35,749 nt of DNA from assembly GCA_016180965.1 (NCBI GenBank), contig JACPAF010000001.1:74111-109859 (forward strand), in the 5' to 3' direction. Made by a program: the position numbers and the translations under genes. The notes beneath the pieces are model-generated. The model did not search any database, was not told where the DNA came from, and saw only the letters and a program-made list of their open reading frames with translations. Positions 8,800-17,116 of the stretch are shown here, piece after piece. The stretch is from Candidatus Aenigmatarchaeota archaeon (GTDB lineage Archaea > Aenigmatarchaeota > Aenigmatarchaeia > JACPZZ01). The first letter of the stretch is position 1. Each line of letters opens with the position of its first letter.

Positions 8800-9879
8800 A
8801 TGGCGGGCGAAGCTGTTAAAAAACTCGACAACCTTGGAAAGAAATTAGTAAAAGACATCGAAGATGAAAAAAATCCGTCGATGACGATCCCGCTTAGAAC
8901 CCTATCCAACGTTGTGTTTGACCGCCAAGACAAAACATTGAAGATAGGGGACAAAACGTTTGTAAGATCTTTTTTCAATGTTGCCCATGCGCGCAAATTT
9001 TTGCAGACGGTTGAAGTCGGGGCCATAAGCAAAGACCTGTTGAATAACAATAAACACGCGTCACTCAGAGACGTATTCTATATGGCCAAACGCACTATAC
9101 CGAACACAAAAATAAACGTAGTCGACGAACAGCAGGAATCGGACAATGCTGTTGAAGACTTGGAAATGATAACCGGTTCGTGGCGCGAACAGCTGCACAT
9201 CAATGCCAACAAACTGGGCGCGGTCGCAGGAAACGTAGTTGTGGAAGATGCAGGCGACACGATAGACTGGTCCAAACTCGGATCAGGGGGCTGGTCGATA
9301 CCTTCGAACATAGAAGAGCTGAAATTCAAGAAGGTTGACGCGAAATATGTCATATACATGGAAAAGGCCGCTGTGTGGGAAAGATTAAACGAGGATAAGG
9401 TCTGGAAGAAATTAAATTGCATAATAATATCGTCGCAAGGACAGGCCACCCGTGGCATCAGGAGGATGTTACAAATACTTTCGACCCAATACAAATTACC
9501 CATCTACGTACTTACAGATTTTGACCCGTGGGGGATCTACATCTATTCCGTTTTAAAATTCGGTTCGATAAACCTGGCGCACATATCCGACAGGCTGTCA
9601 ATTCCCAACGCGAAATTCCTGGGCATAACAGCTGATGACATAGAAAAATACGACCTGAAAAAACATTTCATCAATTTCAAGGACGTCGATTTTTCGCGTT
9701 TGGAGCAGATAGGCGCGTATGACTGGTTCAAGAATAACAAGGACTGGCAAAGGCAATTTAAAATGATGAAAGACTGGAAGGCTAAGGCTGAAATACAAGC
9801 GCTATCCGCACGCGGAATATCTTTCATCTCGGACAAATATTTGCCCGACAAGATAAAGAACGAAGATTGGCTGGATTAG
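8800..9879 (+). CDS. top6A: DNA topoisomerase VI subunit A (Spo11-like)
   Basis: SLRDVFYMAKRT catalytic Tyr motif; Toprim LTDFDPWGIYIYS; directly downstream of top6B. Confidence 0.96.
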   Translation: MAGEAVKKLDNLGKKLVKDIEDEKNPSMTIPLRTLSNVVFDRQDKTLKIGDKTFVRSFFNVAHARKFLQTVEVGAISKDLLNNNKHASLRDVFYMAKRTIPNTKINVVDEQQESDNAVEDLEMITGSWREQLHINANKLGAVAGNVVVEDAGDTIDWSKLGSGGWSIPSNIEELKFKKVDAKYVIYMEKAAVWERLNEDKVWKKLNCIIISSQGQATRGIRRMLQILSTQYKLPIYVLTDFDPWGIYIYSVLKFGSINLAHISDRLSIPNAKFLGITADDIEKYDLKKHFINFKDVDFSRLEQIGAYDWFKNNKDWQRQFKMMKDWKAKAEIQALSARGISFISDKYLPDKIKNEDWLD

Positions 9880-9886
9880 CAAAAAC

Positions 9887-10390
9887 TCATTCCAGCCCGC
9901 CGACAAATTTGATAAATACCGGCGCCAGGATAAATGATACCAATATGACCACCGCCATCATAAAAATAGTGTTTGAGTTTGTTTCTGTCCGGCTCCGCAC
10001 CACGAAAAATTCAAACGTGGCGTTTCCTTCCACACCGGCTCGGGCCGCGCTGAAACTTATTTTGTAATTGCCCCCTTCGGGAAAGGTGTACATGAACATT
10101 GCTACGCTGTCTTTTTTTGCATTGAAGGAAGTTGGGGGAAACAAAGGTGTGTCCGATTTTGATATGGTTACATGCAACTTGTCCGGTGTTATCAATTGCC
10201 CGGTCGACGAGTTAAACACAGACAGCGTCATCAGGGCCGCGTCCAATGATTTTGGCTCAGGATTCACCATTCCGAATTTGAACAGGAAACCGTTGGATTC
10301 TTTTGTGTATTCCGAACCGAAATCTGCAGATGCGTAACCGGCCAATAAAAGAAACGCGACCGCGATGGCCGGTATTCTCATAATACCCAT
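9887..10390 (-). CDS. Secreted/membrane-anchored protein, unknown function
   Basis: N-terminal signal-like IPAIAVAFLLLAGYASA, beta-rich middle, C-terminal TM FMMAVVILVSFILAPVFIKFV. Confidence 0.65.
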   Translation of the reverse strand: MGIMRIPAIAVAFLLLAGYASADFGSEYTKESNGFLFKFGMVNPEPKSLDAALMTLSVFNSSTGQLITPDKLHVTISKSDTPLFPPTSFNAKKDSVAMFMYTFPEGGNYKISFSAARAGVEGNATFEFFVVRSRTETNSNTIFMMAVVILVSFILAPVFIKFVGGLE

Positions 10391-10447
10391 ATTAACACGG
10401 ATACGGTTATTTTATTAAATAAAGATAATTAATAACGGACAAATTTC

Positions 10448-11005
10448 ATGAAACGCGTAACCCATTACGGCCACCTGAGCATAAAATTCCTGGATGTCAT
10501 GTTTGGCGCCATTATCGCGCTTGGTTTCGGCCAGTGGTTTTCTGTACCTGAACGCGAAATAATTTTTTTCATAGCGTTTGTTTTCGCGCACACGATACTG
10601 ATAGACGTATGGATAAACTACGACCCAACCATAAGAAAATTCCCAACAAAGAACCCGTATTTCCTAATTTTGGACCTGGCCCTGATATTCACGATGGCGT
10701 TCCTCGTCTATTACAGCATGTTCAATCTCCAAAGATTTTTGGTTTCTGCTGCAGTTCTAAGGACGATCGGAATTCTTTGGTCTGAAAGGCCCCTCAAGGA
10801 GTACAAAATCCGGGGGTCGGACAGCTCTTACCTGAAATATGTACGCAAAAGAAATTTTTTTGAGGCCGCTGCTTTCGCACTCTTAGCGTATGCCTATGCT
10901 GCGATCGACCCGTCCGCAGCCACGGTCGCCATGATACCGGTGTGGGTGATTTTTAGGTTGTACGATTCCTCACACATAAAAAATATAATAAAATCCGATT
11001 CGTAA
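10448..11005 (+). CDS. Multi-pass membrane protein, unknown function
   Basis: 185-aa ORF with several hydrophobic segments and upstream A/T-rich promoter region. Confidence 0.65.
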   Translation: MKRVTHYGHLSIKFLDVMFGAIIALGFGQWFSVPEREIIFFIAFVFAHTILIDVWINYDPTIRKFPTKNPYFLILDLALIFTMAFLVYYSMFNLQRFLVSAAVLRTIGILWSERPLKEYKIRGSDSSYLKYVRKRNFFEAAAFALLAYAYAAIDPSAATVAMIPVWVIFRLYDSSHIKNIIKSDS

Positions 11006-11097
11006 TAAGACAATCTACGAATTTGGTGCGAATACAACCTATTTAACTTTAGTGCGGACAAACAATTTCTAGTGTTGCCCCGGTAGCTCAGTAGGTT

Positions 11098-11130
11098 GCT
11101 TGATGTATACTCCGTATACTCAGTCTGCAA
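11098..11130 (+). other. Predicted tRNA-Asn intron 1 (D-loop)
   Basis: Removal restores D-loop AGTAGGTTA; contains hairpin GTATAC-TCC-GTATAC; boundaries can slide by a few nt. Confidence 0.75.
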
Positions 11131-11147
11131 AGAGCGCATGGCTGTTA

Positions 11148-11184
11148 ACTACTAAAGTCGAAAAATGACGTTTGGTTGGCTGCG
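11148..11184 (+). other. Predicted tRNA-Asn intron 2 (canonical 37/38 position)
   Basis: Removal restores loop CTGTTAA closed by CATGG/CCATG; ±1 nt ambiguity. Confidence 0.8.
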
Positions 11185-11194
11185 ACCATGAGGT

Positions 11195-11226
11195 ACTGTT
11201 ACCGGATTACCGGCAAACAGGCATAA
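11195..11226 (+). other. Predicted tRNA-Asn intron 3 (variable loop)
   Basis: Removal restores variable loop AGGTC; insert has hairpin CTGTT-A-CCGG-ATTA-CCGG-CA-AACAG. Confidence 0.75.
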
Positions 11227-11256
11227 CGGTTGTTCGAGTCAACCCTGGGGCGCACT

Positions 11257-11273
11257 TATTTTTTTTATTTTAG
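11257..11273 (+). terminator. T-rich archaeal terminator downstream of tRNA-Asn
   Basis: TATTTTTTTTATTTTAG-type tract just after the tRNA 3' end. Confidence 0.5.
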
Positions 11274-11290
11274 TCGCGCCTCTGTTAACT

Positions 11291-11392
11291 AGAAGCAGGT
11301 ATATCGTAAACTGAAGCAGGTTTAGGTTGAAGCATACCTTGGGTATGCTTCTTTTTACCTCTTGCTTCCAGCTGCGAGGCATCTGCTTCAGT
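11291..11392. repeat. Nested palindromic repeat element between tRNA-Asn and EF-1alpha
   Basis: ACTGAAGCAG (11310-11319)/CTGCTTCAGT (11383-11392) encloses GAAGCATACC-TTG-GGTATGCTTC (11329-11351); three GAAGC and three GCTTC words. Confidence 0.8.
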
Positions 11393-11445
11393 CTGAACAA
11401 CCGAACGAATTTAAAGCGTTTTGCGTATAATATCCTTTGACCTTT

Positions 11446-12711
11446 ATGAACAAACCTCACATCAACGTAGTTTTTGTCGGGCACGTCGACCATGGAAAAT
11501 CCACTTTAGTGGGACGTGTTCTTTACGACTCCGGAAAAATACGCGAAGATGAGATGAATAAGTTAAAAGCGATTGCGAAAGAAGTCGGGAAAGAGACTTT
11601 TGAATTTGCATTTGTAATGGACGTCACTAAAGAAGAAAGAGAGCGCGGCGTCACTATCGAGATTAACTGGAAAGAAATAGACACGCCAAAAAACCATATC
11701 ACAATAATAGATGCGCCTGGCCACCGCGATTTTATCAAAAACATGATAACGGGCGCAAGCGATGCCGACGCTGCTGTTTTAGTCGTTGATGCGGATGCAG
11801 GCCTACAGCAGCAGACGAAAGAACATTTGTTTTTGACGCGCACGTTGGGAATAGACCAGCTGGTTGTTGCGGTGAATAAAATGGACAAAGTCGGCTATTC
11901 GAAGGATAAATTCGACAAGATCAAAAACGACATAGATAAATTATCCAAACTCGTCGGTTACCAGAACGTTAATTTTATTCCAGTTTCCGCTTATGTCGGT
12001 GACAATGTGGTGAAAAAATCCGATAAGCTGCAATGGTATTCCGGACCGACGTTATTCGAAATGCTCGATAAATTGAAAGAGCCCGAGAAGCCGACGGATA
12101 AGCCGTTGAGAATGCCTGTTGACAAAGTTTATAGCATCAAAGGCATTGGTGTTGTTCCGATAGGCCGCATAGAGACGGGAAAATTGAAAATAGGCGACAC
12201 GGTTGTTTTCGAACCGTCTAACGGCCGGGGCGAAGTAAAATCCATAGAGATGCACCACAAACAAATGGTTGAAGCGGGACCGGGCGATAACATTGGTTTC
12301 AACGTCAAAGGGATCGATAACAAACAGGTTAAGCGCGGAGACGTGATGGGAACGCCTCAGAACCCGCCGACTGTTGTCACTCAAAAAGATTGGATTGAAG
12401 CCAAAATAGTTGTTTTGGACCATCCAAACGGAATCTCCATCGGGCATGTCCCGTCAATGTTCGTGCATACCGCGGATGTGCCGGTAAAAATCATTGAAAT
12501 AGTAAGCAGGATAGACCCGGCCTCGGGCCAGCAAGTTGAAAAGAGTCCCAAGGTTGTTAAAACCGGCGAGGCTGCGATAATAAAACTGCAGCCTCTGGTT
12601 CCGGTCGTGATAGAAAAATCTTCATCGATACCGCAATTGTCACGCTTCGCATTGCGCGAGGGCGGGATGACCATTGCGGCCGGCGTCTGCACAGGAATTA
12701 ATAAAGGTTAG
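11446..12711 (+). CDS. tuf: Translation elongation factor EF-1alpha
   Basis: GHVDHGKSTLVGRVLYDSG, DAPGHRDFIKNMITGASDAD, VAVNKMDK; ATG at 11446 preferred over TTG 11437. Confidence 0.97.
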   Translation: MNKPHINVVFVGHVDHGKSTLVGRVLYDSGKIREDEMNKLKAIAKEVGKETFEFAFVMDVTKEERERGVTIEINWKEIDTPKNHITIIDAPGHRDFIKNMITGASDADAAVLVVDADAGLQQQTKEHLFLTRTLGIDQLVVAVNKMDKVGYSKDKFDKIKNDIDKLSKLVGYQNVNFIPVSAYVGDNVVKKSDKLQWYSGPTLFEMLDKLKEPEKPTDKPLRMPVDKVYSIKGIGVVPIGRIETGKLKIGDTVVFEPSNGRGEVKSIEMHHKQMVEAGPGDNIGFNVKGIDNKQVKRGDVMGTPQNPPTVVTQKDWIEAKIVVLDHPNGISIGHVPSMFVHTADVPVKIIEIVSRIDPASGQQVEKSPKVVKTGEAAIIKLQPLVPVVIEKSSSIPQLSRFALREGGMTIAAGVCTGINKG

Positions 12712-12719
12712 ATCAATAA

Positions 12720-12748
12720 AAACAGATGCTATAAGTATGCATCTGTTT
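12720..12748. repeat. Perfect intergenic hairpin downstream of EF-1alpha
   Basis: AAACAGATGC-TATAAGTAT-GCATCTGTTT, 10 bp stem. Confidence 0.8.
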
Positions 12749-12774
12749 CAGTTAGTTAATGGTGGTTGCAAACC

Positions 12775-12806
12775 GAAACATACGCCATACTAAAGGCGTA
12801 TGTTTC
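12775..12806. repeat. Perfect intergenic hairpin immediately upstream of tRNA-Phe
   Basis: GAAACATACGCC-ATACTAAA-GGCGTATGTTTC, 12 bp stem, 9 nt from the tRNA 5' end. Confidence 0.85.
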
Positions 12807-12815
12807 TAGCTAAAA

Positions 12816-12889
12816 GGGTTCGTAGCTCAATCCGGGAGAGTACACGGCTGAAGCCCGTGCTGTTGGGGGTTCAAATCCCTCCGAACCCA
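12816..12889 (+). tRNA. tRNA-Phe(GAA), intronless
   Basis: Acceptor GGGTTCG/CGAACCC, D-stem GCTC/GAGT, anticodon arm CACGG-CTGAAGC-CCGTG, T-arm GGGGG-TTCAAAT-CCCTC, discriminator A. Confidence 0.93.
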
Positions 12890-12890
12890 C

Positions 12891-13712
12891 TCAAAGGAAA
12901 AAATTAATTGTTGTCAGCAAGAAGCCGATTAAAATCAATTTGAAAAATAAAGATGCCAACTTCTCCGAAGGTTTGAAAAAAATTATAACATACATGGCTA
13001 AACAAGCGGCCATGTAGAAGAAGGTTATTTTTCCAACTCCGGCGAACAGAATCACAGCTGCCGTGGCTATTACGGAGAATAGCGCGGCGTACCGCTTGCC
13101 GAATACGACGGCAAAGGTTTTATATCCCGCTTTTTTATCTGCACCAAAATCCATTATCGTAGAGAACGCGTGTATGCCCATCACGAAAAAAGTTATGAAA
13201 AATATCCGCGCTGTTATGTTTACGTTGCCGAAACTCGTCCCCATTAAAAAAGGAAAAAAATAATATGCCAGGCCGTTTGACACAGAATCTAACGGCGGTT
13301 TTTCTTTGAGCCTTACAGGGGGCGTGGAATAGAAATATGCCAATAAAAGAAACCCCGCCATCGCAGCCATGTTCAAGTAGCTAGAGGTCACCAACGCGCT
13401 CAAAATTAACAGTGCGGCTGAAAAGATTGACGCGTTTTCTACCAGCCTGCGATTTTTAGCTTCTAATATTACGCCTTCCACCCCTCCTTTTCTGTTATTT
13501 CGCACATCCGAATTGTAATCGTAAATGTCATTTACCCCGTAAATGAAAAGGGAGGCGGGAAATGACAAAAGGATGGCCTGGACCAATGATACGACGTCCA
13601 GTTCTGCGCCGGACGCCAACAAGCCCCTTGCAAAAATAAGCGGTACTACAACCCACCCCAACGGCCTGCTAACCAATACCAAGGCGCGCAATTTATTCAT
13701 AAACGAACCCAA
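12891..13712 (-). CDS. UbiA-family prenyltransferase
   Basis: NDIYDYNSDVRN and DFGADKKAGYKTFAVVFGKRYA motifs; multi-pass membrane protein. Confidence 0.88.
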   Translation of the reverse strand: MGSFMNKLRALVLVSRPLGWVVVPLIFARGLLASGAELDVVSLVQAILLSFPASLFIYGVNDIYDYNSDVRNNRKGGVEGVILEAKNRRLVENASIFSAALLILSALVTSSYLNMAAMAGFLLLAYFYSTPPVRLKEKPPLDSVSNGLAYYFFPFLMGTSFGNVNITARIFFITFFVMGIHAFSTIMDFGADKKAGYKTFAVVFGKRYAALFSVIATAAVILFAGVGKITFFYMAACLAMYVIIFFKPSEKLASLFFKLILIGFLLTTINFFL

Positions 13713-13744
13713 CTGTATTTATTAAACAATATTGGGAGATATTA

Positions 13745-14371
13745 ATGATCGAAATGCCGAAGAACATGAAAGACGATGAAGACTTGAACTCCAATGCCTA
13801 CGCAGAGGACAAGGATTTCTTGGAATTGGGAAAGGCTGAACCATTAAGAGGCGAATTGATAGAAAACAGGGTGATGGTTTTTTCGCACCCGTTACTAAAC
13901 GAATTTTTTGAGCGCGGTTACGGCAAATTCGCGGAAAACAGGCTCGAATTGTCGTTTGTAGAAGCGTTATACCTAGTCGACAAAGGTAAGCTTGTTGTTA
14001 CCAGCAAAAATAAAAAAACAAATTTTGAGGAGCTAATTAAACTTGCGAATGAAACTGACCGAGAAATACACACAACGTACGTGGTTTACAAGGACCTGCG
14101 CGAACGCGGACTAACCATAAAGACCGGTTATAAATTCGGATGCCATTTCCGCGTTTACGAACGCGGTGTGAAAATAAAACGCGGTCCGAAAGAAGCGCAC
14201 GAACATACAAAATGGATCGTGCACGCAGTCGCTGAAGACTACACGTGTTCATTTCCTGAATTGTCGCGGGCTGTGCGTTTGGCGCATAACATACGGGCAA
14301 AAATGTTATGGGCCATCGTCGACCAAGAAAACGACGTTACATACTATCAGATTTTGAGAATAAAACCTTGA
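13745..14371 (+). CDS. endA: tRNA splicing endonuclease EndA (catalytic subunit)
   Basis: YKDLRERGLTIKTGYKFGCHFRVYERG, HEHTKWIVHAV, IRAKMLWAIVDQENDVTYYQI (Tyr/His/Lys triad region); one-unit size. Confidence 0.93.
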   Translation: MIEMPKNMKDDEDLNSNAYAEDKDFLELGKAEPLRGELIENRVMVFSHPLLNEFFERGYGKFAENRLELSFVEALYLVDKGKLVVTSKNKKTNFEELIKLANETDREIHTTYVVYKDLRERGLTIKTGYKFGCHFRVYERGVKIKRGPKEAHEHTKWIVHAVAEDYTCSFPELSRAVRLAHNIRAKMLWAIVDQENDVTYYQILRIKP

Positions 14372-14381
14372 GAGGAAAAAA

Positions 14382-15470
14382 ATGAAAGCCGAAGACGTCA
14401 TGACCGCAAATCCCGTTACTATAGATCATAGTGCTACGGTGTCGGATGCTATAAACCTCGTGAAGGAAAACCGTGTACACGAGCTGGTTGTCGTCAGGGA
14501 TAACAAACCGGTCGGCATGTTAAGCCCGCGCGCCCTTATCGAACGTTCTGTGAAACTTGAAGAAAAAATCTCAAAGCTTATGTTTGTTTCGCCCACACTA
14601 CAAAAAAAGGATGACATAAGCCGCATAGTAGAAATATTCATGTTATCCGGGTCGAGAGATCTGCCAGTGTTAGACGGCAATGAACTTGCCGGAATAGTTT
14701 CGGAAATGGATGTGCTAGCTACGGTTGGCAACGGCAGAAAAGCCAGAGACGTGATGCGCCCAATAAAATATTTATCTAAAATCGGCGAATCCGCGAACGA
14801 CGCGAGAAAAAAAATAATAAACCACAAGATAAACAGGCTGCCTGTACTTGACAATAACGGAAAGCTTGCCGGTATTTTATCGACCGTCGATTTGCTGGAT
14901 TTTGTATTGCCGACGTCAGCCTGGAGGAAAGGAGAGAGAAAAGGGGAAACTACAAATGAAAAATCAGGCAACGTCAAAATAGAATCCATAATGCAGGACA
15001 AAGTTTATTGTGTGGAGCCGGATGAAAGCTTAAACGATGTCATTGTTAATATGAAGGACAAAGGCATATCTTCAGTCGTTGTGACAGAAAACCAGAAGCC
15101 CGTCGGGATAATCACACCTAAATGCATCCTTAGCCTTATGATGCCTGTTTCGGAAAGTTTAACTAATTTAGTTGTTACCGGGCTATCGGACAATTACATA
15201 GACAAAAAATACCTCGTTGAGAACGCTGCAAGAAAGGGCATCGACAAAATGGGCAGGTTAACCGAGATCATATCCTTTGCCATGGATTTCAAGGAGCACA
15301 GAAAAATTGAAGGGCAAGAAAAGACTAAATACGAGATAAAAGCACGTGTCAAATCTTCTGCGGGAAATTTCTACGCCACTGCAGTCGACTGGGACATCAA
15401 CAAGGCCGTAAAAGAGATTACTGAAAATCTGGAACGTGGAATAAAAAAGAAGCTGGGTAAAAACGCTTAA
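14382..15470 (+). CDS. CBS-domain protein (about four CBS motifs)
   Basis: Repeated motifs: MKAEDVMTANPVTI, ARDVMRPIKYLSKI, INRLPVLDNNGKLAGILSTVDLLDF, IESIMQDKVYCVEPDESL. Confidence 0.88.
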   Translation: MKAEDVMTANPVTIDHSATVSDAINLVKENRVHELVVVRDNKPVGMLSPRALIERSVKLEEKISKLMFVSPTLQKKDDISRIVEIFMLSGSRDLPVLDGNELAGIVSEMDVLATVGNGRKARDVMRPIKYLSKIGESANDARKKIINHKINRLPVLDNNGKLAGILSTVDLLDFVLPTSAWRKGERKGETTNEKSGNVKIESIMQDKVYCVEPDESLNDVIVNMKDKGISSVVVTENQKPVGIITPKCILSLMMPVSESLTNLVVTGLSDNYIDKKYLVENAARKGIDKMGRLTEIISFAMDFKEHRKIEGQEKTKYEIKARVKSSAGNFYATAVDWDINKAVKEITENLERGIKKKLGKNA

Positions 15471-16937
15471 TCATCCTTGCGAAACCAGTTCTGTTATTTT
15501 ACGCGCCAAATCCTTTATTTTAACGCGCTCCTGTTTTTTCGTGTCCCTTTCGCGGATGGTTACTGAATTGTCCGAAGATGTTTCGCCGTCGATAGTAACG
15601 CAAAACGGTATCCCGATCTCGTCTGCGCGTGCGTAGCGTTTTCCTATGGAATCTTTTGTCTCGGTTTCCACATCCAAACCTTCTTTTTTTAGTTTTTCGA
15701 CGACCTCGTCCGCTTTTTCCGGCATACCGTCCTTGTTGATGAGAGGGAATATTGCAACGCTGGCCGGGGCTACATATGCCGGCAACGAAAGATAAACGCG
15801 TTCTCCGTCCTTTTTGTATGCTGTTTCCATAACACAATAAAATAAACGGTCGATGCCCATGGAGATTTCCCAAATATGCGGGATGAATTTCTCGTTAGTT
15901 TCCGGGTTAACTACACTAACATCTTTGCCGGATATTTTCCCGTGTGCGGACATGTCATAATCCGTGCGGTTATTGTTCGCTACGATCTCAACCCAACCCA
16001 AAGACGTTTTTATTTCCGTATCCCACGATTCTTTCGCGTAGAATGCGCGCTCTTCGTCATCTAACTGGCGGTTGCGTATTTTTTCCGCAGGTATACCGCA
16101 TTTCAAAAGGAATGACTGTAAAATTGAAATGTAATAAGCCGCAAATTTTGACATCATCTTCTTTTCGATTGCTTCTTTCGCGGTTACCGCCAGATAATCC
16201 CCCCTGTCTTTCATGGATTTAAGGTTCAACACGCAATCTCCAACGTCTTCAAAATTCTTGACTTCGGCGTTGTTGGGGTCGAAGAATATTTCCGCTTCGG
16301 CCTGCGTGAATTCACGAGCACGAATCGTTGCGTTGCGGGGCGATATTTCATTGCGGAATGATTTTCCGACCTGGGCTATGCCCAACGGGAGCGATTTTTT
16401 CATAACTTTTATCAGGCGCGGAAAATCTGCGAATATTGACTGGCACGTCTCCGGTCGCAAATATGCGTCTTGCGGTTTTGATGCGCCAATGGAAACCTTA
16501 AACATCATGTTGAATTTACGCGTCTTGCCCAATTCGCTTTTACAATTTGTGCATTTTATTTTATGCTTCTTTATCATTTCATCAAACTTCTCGGCGGCCA
16601 TCGCTTCGGGAGCTTTTTCCTTTGAAACCTCTTCTATCAGCTTGTCTGCCCGGAATATCGAACCGCACTTCGAACATTCGATTAAAGGGTCGGAGAAGCT
16701 TTGCAAGTGGCCGGAAGCGCGGAAAACGTCGGCGTCCATGCATATGGACCCGTCGATTTCTATCATTTTAGTCCTTTTAACAATCTCACTGCGCCACAAT
16801 TCAACCAGTTTTCTCTTTATCGTAGCGCCGTACGGGCCGTAGTCCCAGAAGCCTGACGGATGGTTATCATAGATTTCAGACGAGGGAAACAAAATTCCGC
16901 GCCTCGAGAATAAATTCATCATAGTTTCGAAGTTCAT
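15471..16937 (-). CDS. glyS: Glycyl-tRNA synthetase
   Basis: LFSRRGILFPSSEIYDNHPSGFWDYGPYGATIKRKL, LRPETCQSIFADF, FRNEISPRNATIRAREFTQAEAEIF; start ATG at 16937 more likely than 16991. Confidence 0.95.
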   Translation of the reverse strand: MNFETMMNLFSRRGILFPSSEIYDNHPSGFWDYGPYGATIKRKLVELWRSEIVKRTKMIEIDGSICMDADVFRASGHLQSFSDPLIECSKCGSIFRADKLIEEVSKEKAPEAMAAEKFDEMIKKHKIKCTNCKSELGKTRKFNMMFKVSIGASKPQDAYLRPETCQSIFADFPRLIKVMKKSLPLGIAQVGKSFRNEISPRNATIRAREFTQAEAEIFFDPNNAEVKNFEDVGDCVLNLKSMKDRGDYLAVTAKEAIEKKMMSKFAAYYISILQSFLLKCGIPAEKIRNRQLDDEERAFYAKESWDTEIKTSLGWVEIVANNNRTDYDMSAHGKISGKDVSVVNPETNEKFIPHIWEISMGIDRLFYCVMETAYKKDGERVYLSLPAYVAPASVAIFPLINKDGMPEKADEVVEKLKKEGLDVETETKDSIGKRYARADEIGIPFCVTIDGETSSDNSVTIRERDTKKQERVKIKDLARKITELVSQG

Positions 16938-17116
16938 AATCTCAATTTCCCGCAAACACCATTTTAAACTCTTTGGACGAGGAAAGCTCAAATGGATTGG
17001 CGCCGACCATTTATTTAAGCACTCCTGCCAAATTAAGTTTATTTTTGCAGGCTTTTATCTTCGCTGCCCGGTCGACCTTATAACAATGGGAGTATAAAAT
17101 TAAATTCAGTGTTAAT

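Larger units (their letters stand above)
11077..11252 (+). tRNA. tRNA-Asn(GTT) with three predicted introns (D-loop, anticodon loop, variable loop)
   Basis: Acceptor GCCCCGG/CTGGGGC, D-stem GCTC/GAGC, anticodon arm CATGG-CTGTTAA-CCATG, T-arm GGTTG-TTCGAGT-CAACC, discriminator G. Exons join to a 74-nt cloverleaf after removing about 11098-11130, 11148-11184 and 11195-11226. Confidence 0.88.

Noticed and set aside
11077-11252. Degenerate tRNA pseudogene
   Set aside because: All stems and invariant positions are intact once the three inserts are removed, which is unlikely for a decaying gene; each insert also has its own hairpin.
16213-16842. 209-aa plus-strand ORF inside glyS
   Set aside because: Antisense to a clear GlyRS; no domain features.
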